A stretch of 64,000 bases of DNA from Tubiluchus corallicola (GCA_030141605.1 JAQGDQ010000369.1:1-64000), one strand, 5' to 3'. Numbered from the stretch's first letter, positions 40,901-49,482 are shown. A program made the numbers and translations. Notes: a model not told the origin generated them from the sequence alone.

Positions 40901-43900
40901 AATGAAGCCGTTGCCTTAATTTAACACTTTGTGCAAAGATAGCTTCACTTACACAAATCATAGTTACGTTAACGTTTGTTACGCAAAGTGTAACAATGTT
41001 TCTCCTTCCATAGTATGACTAGTTTATTGGTTTTCATCTATTGTGCACTATCTTGGGCCAGTCTTCTATTGTTATCTATTTAAACTTGCAAAAATTACTC
41101 GACGGCATTTGGAATTCTTATAGAAGTTTTGTTTTTGGCAATCATTCGTCAGGTCATTTTCTATCAACACAAACTAGTGAGAAAATACAAACATATTAAT
41201 TGTTTTAGGCTAAATGACTCAAATGTACCCACTAGTGCACATTCACTTGTCTGTCTTTGGTTGGTTACGAGTTCAATGCAGTGATACGCCCTCGCAATCC
41301 TTAGTTCTAGAACCGCCTTGGGTCACAGTCCAATATATATTATACTATACGACGTAAGTAATACCGGGTTTATCATGACTACTGGTAACCAGATGACCAT
41401 GTGTGAGGTGACCAGATGAATGATTTATAGCTAGAATGCTCCTTAAAGAGCTCATGTTGACCCTAATGGTTGGTTTATAGCAGGACACACATAGTCAATA
41501 CGCCCTAACTGAGTACACTTCAGCAGAGCCTGCAAATGTGTGAAAATTTACTCATCGAGCACTACTTACTGCAAACGTTAATGTCTTCATCATAAGCATT
41601 TCCACAATCGTCAACGCCGTCACACATGCGCGATTTTGCCACGCAGTGCTTCGTATGATTGCAAGCCATCATACTAGTTTCACAAGCATACAGATCTACA
41701 AAAATCATTAATAACGTTATTCATCGTTGGTTGTTGAGTATTTATTATAATTTTTTGATGAAATTTTGCGTCATTTGTTACGAACTTATATGCGCAGGAG
41801 TAAAGAAAACTGTTCGTATGTAAAAGGATGCGTGAACAGCCAAGAAGGCATGCCAAATCATAAAGTCTCAAGTTATAAAAATCCACATTTATTAAATAAA
41901 TAAAAAAAGCTAAATAGGTACAATCTAGTATGAAGTGATCAAGACTCAAGCCCTCTCTCTTGTGTGGCACAAGAAAACCCTCCACTTACATAAAGCTTAA
42001 AAATACATCTCGAAATCTTATACCTCTTACATGCTACTTTTTTACAACAAGATTTTGATCGGCAGTCAGTCTGAATAAAACATGTAAATTTAAACTCCCT
42101 CGATGACCGTTCGACGCTGCCATTTTAAAGATAAGTCATTTGAAACAAGTTTAGATAATACTGTGTAAAGTTAGAAAAAAATCACCAGAACATTCGTAGA
42201 GCACACGTCACTAACTAAATCAAATTTAAAATTACTGTATCTTCTCAATGAGATTAAAAATACGTTTCTGGTTTGTGAGTGGTGCACCCTGGAGGTGAAT
42301 CAGCGACATTTTGCCAATTGATGAAAGCATTTTAAACAATTAATAATTTTCTTTTGTAGTTGTATAAGTCTTTTAAGCAGGTAAGCAAAATGCTAAGTGA
42401 CATAATTTTGCATGAAAAGTTTCTTGAGACATAGTTTAACATTTCCCTTTCTTCCTCTGATTTACGTTTGCGTGTATGACGTCATGTAATGGCGCCGTCG
42501 GAACAGTGTCGCGGGAAATTTAAAGTGAAAACAAACAAAAATTCCTTTAAACGCGAGTACGATATACGCATAAAATTGCGATAAAGTAATATAATTTTTA
42601 AGGCGAATTTTCTGAAACCTACTTCAGGTACCCCTTTTCTTGTCATTTAAGCTTATGGATGCGCGCCAGGTCTCTGCGTCAGACTTACTCAGACAAGACC
42701 AGTAAAATGGAATGGCTTGGTCTCGTCCTCTGGTGAATGTTTAATGCGTGACGTATTATTTTACTGCGTCATAGAAAAGCGGAAAGCGTATTTCGCGGGC
42801 GGAAAGCGGCATTGCGCGGGAAAATTTTGTCAGTAACAACTTACCGCAAACTTCCGACGTTTCGTCTGATCCATCATTGCAATCCCAGTGGCTGTTACAG
42901 ACGAACTTGCGATCTATGCAAATTTGTGAGTCATTGCAGCAAAACACCTGTCTTCTTTCCACTCTTTGAACTAAATCTATATAGAAAATAAAGAAATCGG
43001 TTCTTAATCGAGCAATTCCTACATAGATAAACAACAGCTAATATTATCTGGTTGGAAAAACTCCGATATGAGATTGCAGTGTGCTTTGAGAAAGAAATTT
43101 AATTTTAATTTTTTTATTAAAAGTTTATTTCAGCACGTTAAAATTCTTTCACAAAACACATTTTATAATGTTTTTGGAATCTTAAGATGTTGGTATTATG
43201 GGGGAAGATTTATCGCCTTCCTTTACAAAGTATAGCCCCTGACAATTGCTTATAGCTCCAAGCTTTACTAGAAACCATTCTTAATAACAAATACAGTAAT
43301 TATGCTCCCAAATAAATTTTCAATGATTCTCTTAATTTCTCTATTTCCTCCGAATACATGGTAAAAATGGTGCAGGCACCCCCCCCCCCACACACACACA
43401 CACGGACGCATTTTTCTGCATTGTGCTCTTCTCCCCGTGGTAACTTTTTATCTCTCTTCTGGCCAGGGCCTATTTCAGGGGGGGGGGGGGGGAGGAAGTG
43501 GGGATACTTCCCCGGGGCATCACCATCCAGGGTTGCCTCGAGCCAAGGTAACTTTTTTTGCTTTATGCGAACATACTGCCTCCTCTCTCCCTCGCTCCCT
43601 CTCTCTCTTGCCAGTATTGACAAGTATTAAGGAGTGGTCTTGAGAATAAAGCAGTTTTTCTTTCAATTGTTCTTTCCTTTAACAACTGTATAACTCCATA
43701 TTTTCTCTTCGAAAATGCTTCTCCGGCGCTCTAGCACCTCCCACGCCCCACTTCCCCGGGCCTCGCTTAGGCTGAAATAGGCCCTGCTTCCGGCACCAAA
43801 TTCGTGTTGCTCCAGATTCTCTAGATATCCTACAGGCTATGCTAAACATCCCCACAAAGCTTCTTGGAAATCTGTCTTAGTTTATTTTTGCGTAGTCCTG

Positions 43901-44491
43901 TTCACGAACAAACTACCAAACAAACGGCGATGAAAGCTTAATCTCCTTATTAACGAAGGTAACCATAATCGTAGCCTAATGCTATTTTGAGTAATTTAAT
44001 ATACAAATTATTAAGAAAACATACACCACTCCTGAACCCAAGTGTTGATTAATATGTTTTCAATTTACATGCAAACACTTCGTAGCTGATCAGTTTCATA
44101 GAACCAAATATAATTCCAATGCTATGAATCCATGAATACGAAATTATAGGAAAATAAGAATTTTTTTAAAATGTGATGTTCTCAAACTTTGGAGCCATGG
44201 CTATAACCTAGTTAGCCTATTGGTTAATAAGCCTATGATTGTAATGACTATAAGCCTATGATTGTAATGACTATAAGCCTATGATTGTAATAAACCTATC
44301 TATATAATAATGTAATGTGGCAACAGGTAACGTTTAGATTTAAATCTTCTTACTACAAGCATCAGAAGTTTCGTCTTTCCAGGTGCCACAGTCATTCTCA
44401 CCATCACATACAAACCAGAAAGGGATACACCTACGAAATTCACCACCAGTGTCGCCACAGTCGAATTGGCTTGGGCTGCATTTGGGTATTC
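23504..44491 (-). CDS. LDLa / somatomedin B / family B2-like seven-helix receptor (5' end not found)
   Basis: Large surface receptor gene. Exons in transcript order: 44354-44491, 42845-42976, 41570-41695, 40210-40335, 38534-38713, 34558-34692, 33438-33563, 30212-30352, 29359-29499, 28686-28823, 26563-26871 and 23504-25980. All internal exons begin and end in phase 1 and have lengths divisible by three, the classic mark of exon shuffling. Total is 4169 nt, about 1389 residues. Seven modules are canonical LDLa with six cysteines, three are degenerate, and then come somatomedin B, a Cys-rich ectodomain and seven helices. No initiator exon or signal peptide was found above 44491, so the N-terminus is incomplete. 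Receptors with SMB plus a 7tm_2 domain are known from invertebrates; ligand and role are unknown. Joining the LDLa exons to the 7TM exon in one transcript rests on strand, order and phase, not on transcript data. Confidence 0.75.
26130..26490. repeat. 43-bp minisatellite
   Basis: About eight copies of a 43-bp unit starting ATGCTTAAGCTCATATTATT (starts near 26171, 26214, 26257, 26300, 26343 and 26386), in the short receptor intron between the 7TM and SMB exons. Confidence 0.85.
26563..26871 (-). CDS. receptor exon with somatomedin B domain
   Basis: 309 nt, phase 1-1. The acceptor ends at 26872 (CTTCTAG) and the donor is GTATGG at 26557-26562. The eight-cysteine SMB core reads S-C-L-Y-R-C-G through C-S-C-D-D-M-C then Y-G-D-C-C-Y-D-Y, with the diagnostic C-x-C-D-x-x-C and D-C-C spacing. 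It sits directly N-terminal to the Cys-rich ectodomain, the usual order in this receptor class. The intron upstream shows a roughly 120-bp tandem duplication (about 26888-27090). Confidence 0.88.
26888..27092. repeat. imperfect roughly 120-bp tandem duplication
   Basis: AATGATCTTATTAGACAT and the following 80 bases occur at 26888 and again at 27008, each ending TTGACAGCTGCACTAAG, with a further short copy of that ending at about 26970-26995. It lies immediately upstream (minus sense) of the SMB exon acceptor. Confidence 0.7.
27117..27437. mobile_element. pogo/Tigger-like MITE with TA target duplication
   Basis: 321 bp, with perfect 12-bp terminal inverted repeats CAGTAAACTCCG / CGGAGTTTACTG, flanked by TA on both sides. 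The ends fit Tc1/mariner-pogo elements. There is no transposase frame. It lies in a receptor intron. Confidence 0.7.
28099..28659 (+). mobile_element. MITE family C, copy 4 (TTAA both sides)
   Basis: 561 bp bounded by TTAA at 28099-28102 and 28656-28659, starting AGCAAAACC and ending CATCCTGTTTTCCT. The ends AGCAAAAC and AGGAAAAC (reverse complement of the right end) are near-inverted repeats. This is the best-bounded member of family C. Confidence 0.7.
28686..28823 (-). CDS. receptor exon, LDLa module 10 (membrane-proximal)
   Basis: 138 nt, phase 1-1 when the acceptor ACACAG at 28824-28826 is used; the donor is GTTAGT. Six cysteines with C-D-G-V-A-H-C-Q-D-S-S-D-E preserve the calcium-binding acidic cluster. 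An alternative upstream acceptor near 28890 would change the phase and was not chosen. Confidence 0.8.
29359..29499 (-). CDS. receptor exon, LDLa module 9
   Basis: 141 nt, phase 1-1; donor GTGAGTGG, acceptor GGCAG. It has six cysteines, with C-D-G-I-S-D-C-L-S-R-E-D-E-L as the calcium-binding end. Confidence 0.82.
29819..30145. mobile_element. MITE with long (about 75-bp) terminal inverted repeats
   Basis: The left arm ATAGTTAAAACACCACAACT... pairs with the right arm ending ...GTTGTGGTGTTTTAACTAT, and the pairing extends through the GTTTCGACAGAGCTAC / GTAGCTCTGTCGAAAC blocks, with some mismatches. The core (about 170 bp) is non-coding. A second copy of the right half lies at 53553-54048. It is intronic in the receptor gene. 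Confidence 0.75.
30212..30352 (-). CDS. receptor exon, degenerate Cys module
   Basis: 141 nt, phase 1-1; acceptor ATTACAG, donor GTACGGG. It encodes only four cysteines (N-C-S-N-G-G-S-C-E-G ... V-F-C-S-Q ... I-V-C) and lacks the D-C-x-D-x-S-D-E motif, so it is an eroded LDLa or another small disulfide module. Phase, size and position support its inclusion. Confidence 0.6.
30890..31430 (+). mobile_element. LINE reverse-transcriptase C-terminal fragment amplified into a 76-bp minisatellite
   Basis: The plus strand reads R-T-N-I-R-S-H-F-F-G-H-R-V-V-Q-P-W-N, the well-known C-terminal end of many LINE reverse transcriptases (FF-x-x-R-V-V-x-x-W-N). This segment is repeated six times with a 76-bp period (GAACCAACATCAGATCACAC at 30934, 31010, 31086, 31162, 31238 and 31314). 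The last unit continues into W-D-Y-P-S-S-S-I-I-S-A-S-S-V-C-S-F-K-K, the normal continuation. A 76-bp unit breaks frame, so nothing functional remains. Confidence 0.7.
32244..32560. repeat. ATTC/ATTT-rich low-complexity tract
   Basis: A degenerate run of CATTCATTCATTTATT-type words (about 32170-32560, resuming 33255-33300). The open frame across it (Ser/His/Ile/Leu/Phe-rich) is a consequence of composition and is not a gene. Confidence 0.7.
32610..33180. repeat. minisatellite, about 38-bp unit
   Basis: About fifteen diverged copies of CAGAACATAAACATACGATG followed by TACGTTATACCAGTACTA, in the receptor intron just downstream (minus sense) of exon 33438-33563. Several units are shortened. Confidence 0.85.
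33438..33563 (-). CDS. receptor exon, shortened LDLa-like module
   Basis: 126 nt, phase 1-1; acceptor CTTTAG, donor GTGCGTTG. It has four cysteines (H-C-P-P-G-Y-Q-M-C-N-D-T-C-I-D ... N-D-C) and ends before the usual final acidic loop. The donor is weak but in phase with its neighbours. Confidence 0.6.
34520..34558 (-). repeat. triplicated splice donor
   Basis: On the minus strand the exon end CATACAG/GTAATT is followed by ACAG/GTAATT 12 nt later and CATACAG/GTAATT another 19 nt later. Use of the second donor would add four codons in frame; use of the third would shift the frame. Confidence 0.7.
34558..34692 (-). CDS. receptor exon, LDLa module
   Basis: 135 nt, phase 1-1; acceptor TTTCAG. 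It has six cysteines with C-D-E-Y-V-H-C-R-D-A-S-D-E-L. The donor GTAATTA is followed by two further copies of the same ACAG/GTAATT junction within 31 bp, so alternative donor use is possible. Confidence 0.82.
35475..36170. repeat. 51-bp minisatellite, open on both strands
   Basis: About fourteen copies of a 51-bp unit (CGTTACTATGGCAGTAAGGA, GGCATCTTAGTCATCGTTTC, CGGGGAACGAA). Because 51 is 17 codons, open frames of 204 and 241 codons exist on opposite strands. Neither shows splice sites or promoter context, so they are treated as by-products. The variants GCAGTAAGG and GCACAAAGG alternate. It lies in a receptor intron. Confidence 0.88.
36455..36655. repeat. 23-bp minisatellite, block 1
   Basis: Copies of TTGTGAAGCATTGTAAAGGAGC with point variants, in the same receptor intron. 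The related block 2 lies about 300 bp to the right. Confidence 0.85.
36950..37295. repeat. 23-bp minisatellite, block 2
   Basis: The same unit family as block 1, arranged in a higher order in which CATTGTAAAGG, CCTTGTAAAGG and CATAGTAGAGG variants recur in a fixed sequence (about 36980-37080 compared with 37100-37215), indicating duplication of multi-unit blocks. Confidence 0.85.
38534..38713 (-). CDS. receptor exon, degenerate LDLa-like module
   Basis: 180 nt, phase 1-1; acceptor ATTGTAG, donor GTAAGTC. The first half resembles LDLa (A-C-S-S-T-Y-Q-A-R-C-A-T-T-G-Q-C), but the C-terminal D-C-x-D-x-S-D-E is replaced by a leucine-rich stretch, so calcium binding is unlikely. Confidence 0.6.
38929..39145. 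repeat. (ATC/CAT)n microsatellite
   Basis: About 200 bp of interrupted CAT/CAC/CGT triplets. The frame across it is a repeat artefact. Shorter tracts of the same type end each unit of the neighbouring 150-bp array. Confidence 0.9.
39130..40215 (-). repeat. four-copy 150-bp array carrying the end of an LDLa exon and its donor
   Basis: Units beginning GTTCTAGAAAAGTGATTAAA start at 39152, 39871, 40018 and 40172. Each contains, on the minus strand, the last about 33 bp of the LDLa exon 40210-40335 (encoding D-W-Y-D-x-x-L-E-N-C) and its GTTAGTG donor, followed by an ATC microsatellite; the fourth is the functional exon end. The gap between units 1 and 2 is enlarged by a 560-bp repeat insertion (39299-39862). 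Confidence 0.85.
39299..39862. mobile_element. dispersed repeat family D, copy 1
   Basis: It begins with the hairpin GCTTGGACATTTTTCCAAGC and ends AAATTTATTCATAACA. It is homologous over most of its length to 47520-47964. It interrupts the 150-bp array between units 1 and 2, with TTATT-like sequence on both sides as a possible target duplication. Its right end resembles the LTR-like family at 51033 and 54931. Confidence 0.6.
40210..40335 (-). CDS. receptor exon, LDLa module
   Basis: 126 nt, phase 1-1; acceptor TTTTCAG, donor GTTAGTG. It has six cysteines with D-Y-Y-N-D-C-G-D-W-Y-D-E. The last part of this exon with its donor has been copied three more times downstream (to about 39130), see the repeat entry. 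Confidence 0.82.
40555..40882. repeat. long inverted repeat (about 115-bp arms)
   Basis: The left arm (about 40558-40672) and right arm (about 40756-40880) are inverted copies with few mismatches, separated by about 80 bp; the shared core includes AAGACATAAGACTTTTCAGC. It would fold into a long hairpin in the receptor pre-mRNA, between two LDLa exons. Confidence 0.75.
41570..41695 (-). CDS. receptor exon, LDLa module
   Basis: 126 nt, phase 1-1; acceptor TTTGTAG, donor GTAAGTAG. It has six cysteines with C-D-G-V-D-D-C-G-N-A-Y-D-E. Confidence 0.82.
41997..42650. mobile_element. MITE family B, copy 2 (TTAA-bounded)
   Basis: 654 bp between TTAA at 41997-42000 and TTAA at 42647-42650, co-linear with 7610-8269. 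It includes the blocks GATGACCGTTCG near the left and CCCCTTTTCTTGTC at the right end. Intronic. Confidence 0.65.
42845..42976 (-). CDS. receptor exon, LDLa module
   Basis: 132 nt, phase 1-1; acceptor CTATATAG, donor GTAAGTTG. It has six cysteines, the first two adjacent (F-C-C-N-D), and a canonical W-D-C-N-D-G-S-D-E calcium site. Confidence 0.82.
43371..43401. repeat. poly(C) and (CA)n tract
   Basis: Thirty bases of CCCCCCCCCC then CACACACACA. A poly(G) run follows at about 43478-43492 inside the adjoining hAT-like MITE. Confidence 0.9.
43464..43786. mobile_element. hAT-type MITE with near-perfect 8-bp target duplication
   Basis: 323 bp. Termini CAGGGCCTATTTCAG and CTGAAATAGGCCCTG are a perfect 15-bp inverted repeat. 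The flanking octamers CTTCTGGC and CTTCCGGC match at 7 of 8 positions. It is markedly more GC-rich than its surroundings and has no transposase frame. Confidence 0.8.
44354..44491 (-). CDS. receptor exon, first LDLa module detected
   Basis: 138 nt, phase 1-1; acceptor TTTCCAG, donor GTAAGAAG. It has six cysteines with C-D-G-E-N-D-C-G-T-W-K-D-E. The phase-1 start means at least one exon lies further upstream (higher coordinates), but no signal-peptide exon could be recognised among the repeats there. Confidence 0.82.
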
Positions 44492-45496
44492 CTGGAAAAA
44501 TAAAAACAGAAAATACAATAAAATATACAAAAGTAAATTTGAGAGATATTTCTAGTTTTTACGATACCAGTTTGGCATCTAACCTTATTTTGGACATTGA
44601 AACAGGACAGGTGGCGTAGGGTGGCGTAGAAGACAGGATGATCTTTCATATACTACCCCATTTTCAAGTCCGACAAAGGTATACTTTTTAACACCATTAA
44701 CACTGCAAAAGCGTTTCTGATTAATTAAATAATAGATTAAAAACTTAATTAATGGCTTGTGAGTAGGTTGAAATTTTAATCAGACAGAGCAGAAAAGTTG
44801 TTGTACTTGAAGCAGATTGCAACTGATGAGCTTCTCGGCGTGTTTTTGTTAAAGCTGAAGGTTAGAAGGCCGGATCCATGGGAGGGGGGGGGGGCAAGCG
44901 AACTGTTTATTAAATACTCGACCGATGATGCTGTCGCTCACGAGGGCGTTGTCACCAGACTAACTTTCATAAACACCCACATCTCAAGACCGTGAGAATT
45001 TTCTCACTATGTGCTCGCACATGCCAACGATATTAGTCAAAAAGTTGATATGAATGTTTTAATATAGCTTAATGACATTCGTTTATTTAAAATGCTTGGG
45101 GGATTTATTAGATAAGGGCTACCTTCCACCTGCAAAAAATGTCACGAAATTTCCAGGTGTACAATTTCGCTAAGTGCAACAGGTGTACCACGTGATCGTG
45201 AGAATTTTCTCACTATGTGCTCACAAATGCCAACCTAATTAGTCAAAGAGTTAATGATGAAGTAATAACATATCTTTCAACGCTATTAAAGTATATTAAT
45301 CAACGGAGACGATTAAGCATTTTATTAATTAACATGGATGACTAATGATTTACTTCGCCAAATGAAATCGGTCCAGTTCACCTTTCCTTAAGTCAAGGGG
45401 CGTCTTTTTTATTAATTGATTTTCTCCCCTTTTTCGTAATGCAACATAACCCCCCCCCCTTCTATATCTAATCAGCTCATTTGTCAATGATAAAGC

Positions 45497-45830
45497 TTAA
45501 AAAATTCTTCTTGAAGTTTATATCACTTACGTGCTGTCTTATTGTATACAAAACTTGTGTTTGCAGTCACGCTGTATAAAGTTTGTAAATTTAATATCTC
45601 GCGATGACCGTTAGGCTCAGCCATTTTAGGGTTGTTTAAACGAGTTTAAATCTTTTTCCGTGAATTTTGAAATAAAATCAGACCATTCGTAACACACGCT
45701 AAACATTGAATCACTAAAAAACACATTATTGATCTTATTAAAGTAACTTGCTTCACTAAGCAAAAGTATAAATTATTTTATGGAAAGTCGATAAATCAAT
45801 AATCTGCTAATCACAATTTATTTGCTTGTG
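45497..45830. mobile_element. MITE family B, copy 3 (left part only)
   Basis: It begins TTAAAAAATTC as in the other family B copies and carries the shared block GATGACCGTTAGGC; homology fades by about 45830, where an inverted family C copy begins. Confidence 0.55.
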
Positions 45831-45835
45831 ATTCG

Positions 45836-46464
45836 GGAAGACAGGATGATTTTTCATATACTATCCTATTTTCGAATTATATACTATCCTAAGTACGGTG
45901 AAAGTACACATTCTAACACAATTAATATTGCAAATATTGATAATTAGATAATTGATTAAAACCTTAATTACTCGCGGGGGAGCCCAACTAGTGAGGACAT
46001 CACAAACTAGCATAATTTTCAACAGCAAAAACATTCCACGAGCGTGTTGCACGTGTTCGTGAAAGCAAAATTGAAGTACAGTGCTACTGTAAGGTATTCA
46101 CTAAAACTACTGTAAGGTACTAAAACTAGGCAAGTTTTAAGACAAAAATCCTAATTTACCGCTGTGCTGACACATGAGCTGTCGAACGTGTGCATTTCGT
46201 CAGAAACTAACACATCTGAACTGGGACGTACAGCACCTGTTTTTTGTGCAATACGTTTCAGAAATGCAGGTGCTAGTGCCCGTCTAACTAGAAAATGGCG
46301 AAATGCATGTAACAGCGAATAACTTGTGGCGGGAACGTGAAATTGTGTTTGTGTGATAATAATTCTTTCACGTAAGTGATTTTTGAAAAAAATAATGTTT
46401 CCTTCAATATTTTAAAGAATAGATTGTTTTGACCTTCAGTTTTTAAGGTTGGGTTCGGTTTTAA
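45836..46464 (-). mobile_element. MITE family C, copy 5 (inverted)
   Basis: Reverse orientation: the right terminus GAAGACAGGATGAT is at about 45838 and the left end at TTAA 46461-46464. A further fragment of the same family (about 46527-46668) follows, interrupted by an AT-rich insertion. Confidence 0.65.
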
Positions 46465-46675
46465 ACATGCATGCAACAAAAAGTCGCTGAAACGAACGGC
46501 CACACAGATAATCCCAGCACGGGCCAATTGTGTGATAATAATTCTTGAATTATAATAATATAATAGTCATATAATATAATATATTATAATAATAGTCATT
46601 CTTGAAAAAACAATGTTTCCTTTCAATATTTTAGCAAATAGGTTGTTTTGACCTACAGTTTAACATTGTGTCCCG

Positions 46676-46893
46676 CGAGTAAAATAATTCGTTTAATGTT
46701 TATTTATTCTTGTGGTTAAAGCTCCTTGCTGATTATTGATGTTTATTGCGTGGCGTGTGAGGGAGCCACGATGGGCATGGCTATCAAGACTTGATTTAAT
46801 GAACAACACATTTATTAAATATCAGACAATACAGTAAATATAATAGGATAGTAATGCCAGCCCTCCGTCTTCAAGTCAGTTCCTCATCTTCCC
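46676..46893 (-). mobile_element. LTR-like repeat, downstream copy
   Basis: About 90% identical to 48912-49143 and in the same orientation, 2 kb away. Read on the minus strand it runs from GGGAAGATGAGGAACTG to GAATTATTTTAC and contains AATAAA signals. It is interpreted as the 3' LTR of a short non-autonomous element whose body is 46894-48911. Confidence 0.5.
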
Positions 46894-47116
46894 ATGACCT
46901 CCGGTCCCAGGCCGGGCAGCAAGATCCAGAATTCCATAGCAAAACCACTCCATATAAGAAGATGCGGACGGGCAATGTCCGACATGGCAGCCGATGAAGA
47001 AAAAATGATCAATATCACTTTCTTCTGTTGCTGTAGCCGTTGCCACTCTACTTCTCTTAAGGCTGCAGCCATTCTTACTCTCACAAACTGATAGGCCATT
47101 CTAAAAATTCCGAAGT

Positions 47117-47139
47117 ATATATATATATATATATATAAA
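47117..47139. repeat. (TA)n microsatellite
   Basis: A pure TA run of about 22 bp in a gene-free stretch. Confidence 0.85.
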
Positions 47140-47519
47140 ATCTTTATTTGCCACAAAAAATCAATATTCATAACTATAAAAGAATAAAATTCACACAACT
47201 GTTAAAGGCAAATGCATCCAGTGCAAAGTAAAAACTACTGTACCAAAAATTTAAAACAAAATATACATTATAATACTACACGGAAATTATAATAGACTGT
47301 ATACAATATATACATACAATTTAAAATGGACGTGGCTAAATAAAATTTGTGGATGAATATATATTATCGTTTACGTATGTTGGGCAAAACGATTTAATGT
47401 ATGTATTTTTAATTTTGATTTAAATTCGTCGAAAGACTTGATTTGTTTCAAATTTGACGGCAGGGTACATCACCCTACTTGTGTGTGGGTGACTCTCACA
47501 TCACCCCGTTGTGTGTGTG

Positions 47520-47964
47520 GCTTGGATATTTTTCCAAGCTTATATAGCAAAAGCCTTATTGCCCATTGACCTTGGTGTATTGCACCATCTGGCCAAACTT
47601 TACCTCCTGGACAGCGGTTAATAGTTTCGATTTCTAATTTTATGACCAATAATTACTGTCCCTGAGTTTTGCGGCTTTTGATTTCTTCCGCACCGTCTAG
47701 GCAGTCTTACCACCCCCCCCCCACGGACAGTGGATATTACTTCTGATTTCTAACTTAATGATCAATAAGCACTGACACTGAACCTTGCCGCTTTGATTAC
47801 TTCCCTGACATGCGAGAAATGACATGCTGGGTGAGTTCCATATTCAATTTATATGAATTTCCTTAACAAAATCAGGGAGGAGCGAGTTTATCATCTGAAT
47901 CTGATTCATCTGATAAACTCAATTAATATCTACTGAAATTCATATTCCGAAATTTATTGATAAC
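47520..47964. mobile_element. dispersed repeat family D, copy 2
   Basis: Begins CTTGGATATTTTTCCAAGC and ends AAATTTATTGATAACA; co-linear with 39299-39862 apart from deletions. Confidence 0.6.
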
Positions 47965-48886
47965 AGGTATTCCAAAGTTGAACTCCTTGTTTAGTGATAG
48001 AATTGTTGCCGTATTTGTTATTAGTGCGTATTTGTTTAATATTGTGTGTTCTTGGACTTAATGTTGGCTCAAAGAGGAGTGGAAGTACAAGTGATGAGAA
48101 ACTCGCACACAGGTCTCTTGCTAAGCTGATCACATATTTTCTTTTAAAACAAAAACAAGTACTTTACGTGGATATGAGCGTTTCACCAAACTTGTCTAAT
48201 TAGCAAAACGACTCGTTCATTAAAGAGCAACAGACTCGCTTCCCTTTCAACATAATGCACGACCGGCTAGATGTGCGACGGGATCTTTCCCCATGACTTT
48301 TTCCCAGACATTGTTTTACTGTCCGGCTGGATTACAAGTGAGTCGGCACCGACGGACTTGTCTGTGACTGCGCTCTCAACATTTTCAGTGTAATGAGAAT
48401 TAAATGCCAGGTACTGTGGTTATTGTCATGGCAAAAAAGAGGTATGTTCCCAGGGTATACTGTCTCCGAAGGAGTTCCCATGGTATCCTCTTCTTAGGAT
48501 ACTGAGTAGTTTCTTTTCTGGCTAATCACCACGAGAACAGAATAAATATTGTCTTTTTACAATATATGCTAACTAGCGGTAAACCTCTTCTTACCTCATT
48601 TTTATTAGCTATGATAGTCGTAATTTTCGACTTGAAGTACTAATTTCACGCCCATGTGTTACATTTATTATTCATTAAAAAGTTATTTTAATGTTTCAGA
48701 AGTTGTTCAGGAATAAGTGGATAATTGGATAAGTAAATTTATTAGAGGAATTTGATTTGGTAAAATAATTTGATTTGGTAACATTATTCAGTAGAAAATT
48801 CATATGCCATGCATTTGAAAAGCATAATGTTATACATCTGACAGCCACCCCAAGTCTATTGAGTAAACATGAATTTACATACCGCA

Positions 48887-48911
48887 ATAACCCAGGTTCG
48901 AATCCTGGTCA
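48887..48911 (-). other. tRNA 3'-half-like sequence / candidate primer-binding site
   Basis: On the plus strand CCAGGTTCGAATCCTGG forms a T-arm with a B-box, followed by seven bases and ACCA, as at a mature tRNA 3' end; no D-arm or anticodon arm is present upstream. On the minus strand it reads TGGTGCTGTGACCAGG, complementary to a tRNA 3' end, and it immediately follows the end of the LTR-like repeat 48912-49143, which is where a primer-binding site belongs. Confidence 0.5.
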
Positions 48912-49143
48912 CAGCACCAGTAAAATAATGTGTTTAATGTGTATTTATTCTTGTGGTTAAAGCTGCTTGCTGATTATTGTTGTTTATTGCGTGGCGTGTA
49001 GAGAGGTAGCCACGATGGACATGGCAAACTATCAAAACTTGATTTAATGAGCAACACATTTATTAAATATCAGACACAACACAGTAAATATAAGAGGATA
49101 GTAATGCCAGCCCTCCGTCTTCAAGTCAGTTCCTCATCTTCCC
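48912..49143 (-). mobile_element. LTR-like repeat, upstream copy
   Basis: The partner of 46676-46893. In minus-strand sense it ends ATTATTTTAC exactly before the tRNA-complementary block at 48887-48911. The interior to the second copy has no gag or pol frame, so the element would be non-autonomous. Confidence 0.5.
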
Positions 49144-49482
49144 TGAGGTGCGGCTCTCAACCACTTTTGTCTAACTACCTAATGCGCCGTGAGCTTCTAC
49201 GCATCAGGGTTTCATCATCAATCTCTACTTCTGAGTCAGCTCGTCGAAGATCGGCTGGTCACGTGATGCCACACCCAACTAGGCTTCTCGTCAAGAATTC
49301 GATCATGAGTTATTAATTTAATAATTTAATCAAAATCATTATTTAACACAGTTTTCCTTTACTCCGTGTTGCTATAATTACAATATAATATATAGCAATG
49401 ATATTATAATGTGTTATAGGCGTCGTATATTATGTATAATTAACTTCATATTTATCACGACAGTGAGACACATGAGCCGTAT

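Noticed and set aside
43300-43643. Pro/Gly-rich frames of 68-107 codons
   Set aside because: They are generated by poly(C)/poly(G) and CA tracts around the hAT MITE.
46884-47198. 104-codon minus-strand frame with M-A-A-A-L-R-E-V-E-W-Q-R-L-Q-Q-Q
   Set aside because: It sits in the interior of the LTR-like element. It might be a remnant of a transposon protein, but I could not tie it to any family.
48880-48912. complete tRNA gene
   Set aside because: Only the T-arm and 3' end are present; no D-arm, anticodon arm or matching 5' acceptor strand lies within 90 bp upstream.
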